Source: Gammaproteobacteria bacterium (GTDB taxonomy: Bacteria; Pseudomonadota; Gammaproteobacteria; Pseudomonadales; GM7GCV1). Taken from it: a stretch of 8,913 nt of DNA. Under the pieces are notes generated by a model. It made no database searches, had not been told where the DNA came from, and saw only the letters and a program-made list of their open reading frames with translations. Positions 6,220 to 8,913 of this stretch are shown one piece after another (position 1 is the first letter of the stretch; each line of letters begins with the position of its first letter). Made by a program: the position numbers and the translations under genes. The stretch lies in assembly GCA_030830945.1 (NCBI GenBank), contig JAURLY010000011.1, forward strand, positions 1-8,913, given 5' to 3'.

Positions 6220-6266
6220 TGCGGTGACTGCGGCTTCCAATCACATCTGTGTATAAAGCAGATGAC

Positions 6267-6518
6267 TTATTGAACAGCTGCCTTGGCTTCCTCAACCAAA
6301 GACGCTACTCGCTCAGATACCTGTGCGCCCTGACCAACCCAGTGATTAACTCGATCCAGATCGACGCGAAGGCGTTCTTCGTTACCACGAGCAACCGGAT
6401 TGAAGAATCCAATGCGCTCAATGTAGCGGCCATCGCGAGATGTACGACTATCAGTCACAGTCAGGTGAAAGAAAGGACGTTTCTTAGCACCGCCGCGAGA
6501 AAGGCGAATAGTTACCAT
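6267..6518 (-). CDS. rpsP: 30S ribosomal protein S16
   Basis: S16 is a small-subunit assembly protein that binds 16S rRNA in the body of the 30S particle. It has 83 residues, the standard length. The sequence carries the family signature at the N-terminus (MVTIRLSRGGAKKRPFFHLT), DSRTSRDGRYIERIGFFNP and a conserved central DRVNHWVGQGAQVSERV. The start is ATG 6518, with AAAGG 7 nt upstream, a good ribosome binding site compared with rimM. It is the first gene of the rpsP-rimM-trmD-rplS operon, with a promoter and structured leader in the 191-nt gap after ffh. Confidence 0.97.
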   Translation of the reverse strand: MVTIRLSRGGAKKRPFFHLTVTDSRTSRDGRYIERIGFFNPVARGNEERLRVDLDRVNHWVGQGAQVSERVASLVEEAKAAVQ

Positions 6519-6588
6519 GTAAATACCTTTAAGTGTCTAATTTTCCATGCAAAATCAGCTGCTTGGAATAAATTCAAAATTCTTTAAC

Positions 6589-6611
6589 GGCCACCGGGGC
6601 CTTTAAAAGGC
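6589..6611 (-). other. GC-rich inverted repeats at the start of the rpsP leader
   Basis: Two overlapping inverted repeats lie just downstream of the candidate rpsP promoter. One is GCCTTT-A-AAAGGC (6599-6611), perfect on both strands. The other is GGCC-5 nt-GGCC (6589-6592 with 6598-6601). Because they share 6599-6601 they cannot both fold at once, which would allow alternative leader structures. They could also be a protein-binding site at the transcription start. No function is shown. Confidence 0.35.
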
Positions 6612-6615
6612 GCGT

Positions 6616-6644
6616 ATTCTACGGAAAACGCAACTTTAATGAAA
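6616..6644 (-). promoter_or_regulatory. Candidate promoter of the rpsP-rimM-trmD-rplS operon
   Basis: On the minus strand TTTCAT (6644-6639) and TAGAAT (6621-6616) are 17 nt apart. The -10 matches five of six consensus bases. The sequence that follows (ACGCGCC) is a GC-rich discriminator, common at stringently controlled ribosomal-protein promoters. Transcription would begin near 6609, giving a leader of about 90 nt before the rpsP ATG. Confidence 0.5.
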
Positions 6645-6709
6645 GCGAAAAACAGCAAAAATCCCTTTTATTTCTAGGGCTTGAGAAGCCATGCCTCCAT
6701 TTCTGGAAA

Positions 6710-8185
6710 CTACTTTTTCGGCTTGCCAAGTCCCTGTAACAATTCAGGGGGAATTCCCCCTGGGCTGCCTGCCCCGGGCAACCCGGGCAAGCCTCCACCT
6801 TGACTGCCAGGCAATTCACCCGGAGGCATGTGGGCGCCGGGCATTCCACCCATACCTTTCATCATTTTCCCCATGCCTTTGGCTCCACCCATTTTCTTCA
6901 TCATTTTTTGCATTTGCTTGTGCTGCTTGAGCAAACGAGCGAGATCCTGAATGGATGTTCCCGACCCCTGGGTAATTCTGCGCTTGCGAGAACCGTTGAG
7001 AATATCCGGATTACGACGCTCTTTGGGAGTCATTGAATTAATTATCGCTTCCATTCGTCCAAACTGGTTTTGAGTACCTTTTTGCTCGAGCATCTGCGAC
7101 ATACCAGACATCCCGGGCATCATTTTCATGATGGCACCCATGCCGCCCATACTTCGCATTTGCTGAAACTGGTCACGCATGTCTTCCAGATCGAACCCGC
7201 GCCCTTTATTGGTCGACAGTTTTTTCGCAAGTTTCTGCGCTTTTTCTTTATCTACCTTGCGCTCAACTTCCTCGATAAGGCTCATCACATCGCCCATACC
7301 AAGTATGCGTGAGGCAATACGATCAGGATGGAAAGGCTCCAGGGCATCGGTTTTTTCGCCCACACCCAGGAACTTGATAGGTTTGCCAGTTACATGGCGA
7401 ACCGACAAAGCGGCACCTCCACGGGCATCACCATCAACCTTGGTAAGTACCACACCGGTCAAATCGAGCACATCATCAAATGCCTTGGCAGTGTTAACCG
7501 CGTCCTGGCCAATCATCGCGTCGATAACAAATAGGGTTTCAGATGGCTTGATGGCCTTCTGCAGTTGTTCAATTTCGGCCATCATGGCTTCGTCAATTGA
7601 TAGCCGGCCTGCTGTATCAACGATCAAGACATCGGCAAACTGTTTTTTGGCCTGGGAAATGGCGCCTTCTACAATCGCGAGTGGCTTTTGATCAATACTG
7701 CTGGGAAAAACATCTACGCCAATTTCTTGTCCCAACGTAGCCAACTGGGCAATGGCCGCGGGACGATAGACGTCGGCGCTGACCATCATGACTTTTTTCT
7801 TTTCACGTTCGCCAAGAAACTTGGCAAGCTTGGCCGCTGTCGTCGTCTTACCTGCACCCTGAAGGCCTGCCAGTAATATAACTACTGGCGCCTGCGCAGC
7901 CAGATTTAGAGGGACGGCGCCCTGCCCCATGACCACAACAAGTTCATCTTGAACAATCTTGAGAAACTGCTGGCCGGGGTTGAGGCTTTTACTAACGTTC
8001 TGCCCCAATGCTTTGGAGCGCACAGAATCGACAAAGGTTTTAACGACGGGTAATGCGACATCGGCCTCGAGTAACGCCATACGCACTTCACGTAGGGTTG
8101 ACTGGATATTGGCATCCGTCAGTCGGGCGTTCCCACTAATTTTTTTGAGCGTTCGACCGAGGCGATCCTGTAGATTGTCAAACAT
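6710..8185 (-). CDS. ffh: Signal recognition particle GTPase Ffh (SRP54)
   Basis: Ffh binds 4.5S RNA and signal sequences of nascent inner-membrane proteins and delivers ribosomes to FtsY at the membrane. The protein has 491 residues, against about 453 in E. coli. The N domain (1-88) contains the ALLEADVALPVVK segment. The G domain (about 100-295) has P-loop GLQGAGKTT (107-115), DTAGR (190-194), TKVDGDARGG (248-257) and the GVGEKTDALEPFHP segment. The M domain (about 325-435) is rich in methionine. It includes the signal-binding loop region MRSMGGMGAIMKMMPGMSGMS (residues 343-363) and the RNA-binding RRITQGSGTSIQDLARLLK (402-420). Residues 432-491 form an unusually long Gly/Met/Pro-rich tail. 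The start is ATG 8185, without an evident Shine-Dalgarno sequence. It is followed by rpsP 191 nt downstream and is divergent from a ypjD-like gene, both common arrangements. Confidence 0.97.
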   Translation of the reverse strand: MFDNLQDRLGRTLKKISGNARLTDANIQSTLREVRMALLEADVALPVVKTFVDSVRSKALGQNVSKSLNPGQQFLKIVQDELVVVMGQGAVPLNLAAQAPVVILLAGLQGAGKTTTAAKLAKFLGEREKKKVMMVSADVYRPAAIAQLATLGQEIGVDVFPSSIDQKPLAIVEGAISQAKKQFADVLIVDTAGRLSIDEAMMAEIEQLQKAIKPSETLFVIDAMIGQDAVNTAKAFDDVLDLTGVVLTKVDGDARGGAALSVRHVTGKPIKFLGVGEKTDALEPFHPDRIASRILGMGDVMSLIEEVERKVDKEKAQKLAKKLSTNKGRGFDLEDMRDQFQQMRSMGGMGAIMKMMPGMSGMSQMLEQKGTQNQFGRMEAIINSMTPKERRNPDILNGSRKRRITQGSGTSIQDLARLLKQHKQMQKMMKKMGGAKGMGKMMKGMGGMPGAHMPPGELPGSQGGGLPGLPGAGSPGGIPPELLQGLGKPKK

Positions 8186-8335
8186 AACTGATATCTAGAT
8201 AGAGCGTGATTTCCAAGGGGCGCGGAGCATAGCATACTGAGAGGTTGATTTTGATGCTTTTCCCCTTTCTTGTAACCGGTAATTGGGGCATTTGAGGCTT
8301 TGCTGGGAACCTGTTGTGTGACAAACTCCGCGCAC
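8186..8335. other. Divergent ffh / ypjD-like promoter region
   Basis: This 150-nt gap must serve both divergent genes. On the minus strand two overlapping TATGCT hexamers (8228-8238), followed by a GC-rich stretch (CCGCGCCCC), are the best -10 candidates for ffh, but no good -35 accompanies them. I see no convincing promoter for the plus-strand gene. No repeat, terminator or RNA gene is apparent. Confidence 0.35.
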
Positions 8336-8913
8336 ATGATTACTGATCTGATTAAGTTACCTTCGTTAGTTCTCGCCATTATCCTGTATGGCGTTACTCT
8401 TGTGCTTCTGTGCCGGGGAATCTTTGGTCAGGCAACGATCAGAAAAGGAACGCTGGTCAGCATCAGCCTGTTCGCCAGTGGGTTTCATCTTATCGGCGCT
8501 CTCCTCATTATTTTTTCTGGAAACACCGTCGATTTCAGCCTGTTCGCAAGTGGCTCCCTGATTTTTGCCGTTACTGGCGCCATGGTCACCTTAAGCAGCC
8601 TGAAGAAGCCCGTGCATGCGCTCGAATTAATCATTGTGCCAATAAGCATGGGCTTAATTATTGCGAGCCTGGTATTTCAGCCAACCAAACTCACTGAATT
8701 ATCTCCCGGCGTGTCGGTTCATGTAGTACTTAGCATCTTGGCATATGGCTTGATCACCATTGCCACCGCCTCCGCCCTGGTGATGTCTTACGCCAGTTAT
8801 CAACTCAAGCATAAACACATCCATTCCCTGGGAACGCTTATGCCTCCCCTGGAAACCATAGAAAAAATGCTTTTTGAGATGATTCTGGCCGGTGAGCTAT
8901 TTTTAACGGCCTC
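8336..8913 (+). CDS. YpjD/CcsA-like inner-membrane protein (cytochrome c assembly family), 5' part
   Basis: The gene runs off the right edge. I translated 192 codons plus 2 nt with no internal stop. The product is strongly hydrophobic. Helices lie roughly at 8-26, 40-60, 68-86, 96-114, 126-151 and from 179 on. The stretch SPGVSVHVVLSILAYGLITIA (residues 123-143), the YQLKHKH loop (155-161) and the PPLETIEKMLFEMILAG segment match YpjD, the CcsA/HemX-like protein encoded beside ffh in enterobacteria and pseudomonads. H129 in the SPG..VH motif and H51 are candidate haem or metal ligands by family analogy. Physiological roles of YpjD are poorly defined, and I do not claim cytochrome c haem ligation. 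The start is ATG 8336. GTG 8318, with GGGAA 8 nt upstream, is a real alternative that adds six residues. It is divergent from ffh. Confidence 0.85.
   Translation, partial: MITDLIKLPSLVLAIILYGVTLVLLCRGIFGQATIRKGTLVSISLFASGFHLIGALLIIFSGNTVDFSLFASGSLIFAVTGAMVTLSSLKKPVHALELIIVPISMGLIIASLVFQPTKLTELSPGVSVHVVLSILAYGLITIATASALVMSYASYQLKHKHIHSLGTLMPPLETIEKMLFEMILAGELFLTA

Larger units (their letters stand above)
6519..6709. other. ffh-rpsP intergenic region
   Basis: Besides the rpsP promoter and leader, this 191-nt gap holds two weak hairpins near the ffh stop. GGCTT-GAG-AAGCC (6678-6690) is a 5-bp stem with no adjacent U-run. CCCT/AGGG (6663-6679) has a 9-nt loop and is followed on the minus strand by A and five U's (6662-6657), a poor candidate terminator for ffh. 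No strong terminator is visible, so ffh transcripts may read into rpsP. Confidence 0.4.

Noticed and set aside
5773..6273. 166-codon plus-strand ORF opposite rimM
   Set aside because: It is an antisense shadow of a well-conserved RimM, and its product shows no domain or plausible start signal.
6663..6690. Possible ffh terminator
   Set aside because: The stems are only 4-5 bp, and the only U-run follows the weaker one with a 9-nt loop. I mention it under the intergenic region but do not call a terminator.
6619..6849. 76-codon minus-strand ORF overlapping the ffh 3' end
   Set aside because: It is an out-of-frame reading of the GC-rich Gly/Pro tail of ffh running into the intergenic gap. It has no ribosome binding site or family match.
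7179..7691. 170-codon plus-strand ORF opposite the Ffh GTPase domain
   Set aside because: It is a Ser/Ala-rich shadow frame over highly conserved GTPase motifs, with no independent support.
8119..8379. 86-codon minus-strand ORF covering the ffh start and the divergent gap
   Set aside because: It is out of frame with ffh and overlaps both the ffh N-terminus and the start of the ypjD-like gene. It has no recognisable domain and would occupy the promoter region.
8410..8697. 95-codon plus-strand ORF inside the ypjD-like gene
   Set aside because: A different frame from 8336 gives a continuous, hydrophobic, YpjD-like protein to the window edge. This one gives an Arg/His-rich product with no family resemblance.

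Overview
The window looks like chromosomal DNA of a gammaproteobacterium. It holds the conserved block ffh - rpsP - rimM - trmD - rplS on the minus strand, with a ypjD-like gene divergent from ffh as in enterobacteria and pseudomonads. The L19, RimM and Ffh sequences read as gammaproteobacterial. A marine Cellvibrionales-like lineage is my best guess, but it is inference only. Base composition looks moderate and fairly even. I see no tRNA, rRNA, CRISPR array, insertion sequence, integrase or phage gene.

Layout from left to right. (1) Positions 1-1109, minus strand: an OmpR/PhoP-type response regulator followed by a short membrane-anchored ORF. That ORF resembles the N-terminal half of a sensor kinase and stops early near the window edge. 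(2) 1198-1917, plus strand: rsmE, a 16S rRNA methyltransferase, divergent from the regulator. (3) 4429-1905, minus strand: a compact apparent operon of a small DUF6489-like protein, a zinc-ribbon NUDIX hydrolase, a class III (CaiB/BaiF) CoA-transferase and an RDD membrane protein. Its members are separated by 8 nt or overlap by 11 nt and 1 nt, and the last gene overlaps the 3' end of rsmE tail to tail. (4) 4515-4542: a strong hairpin terminator that ends the next operon. (5) 6518-4555, minus strand: rpsP-rimM-trmD-rplS, the ribosome and tRNA maturation operon, with a plausible promoter and a structured leader in the ffh-rpsP gap. (6) 8185-6710, minus strand: ffh, the SRP GTPase, with a long Gly/Pro/Met-rich tail. 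(7) 8336 to the right edge, plus strand: a partial ypjD/CcsA-like inner-membrane gene.

Most of the window is core translation and protein-targeting machinery: S16 and L19, RimM for 30S maturation, TrmD for tRNA m1G37, RsmE for 16S m3U1498, and Ffh for membrane targeting. The four-gene DUF6489/NUDIX/CoA-transferase/RDD cluster is the accessory part, and its joint function is not obvious. I found no convincing new defence or mobile system. The points most worth checking are the truncated sensor-like ORF, the four-gene cluster, the Ffh tail and the RNA structures around rpsP and rplS.
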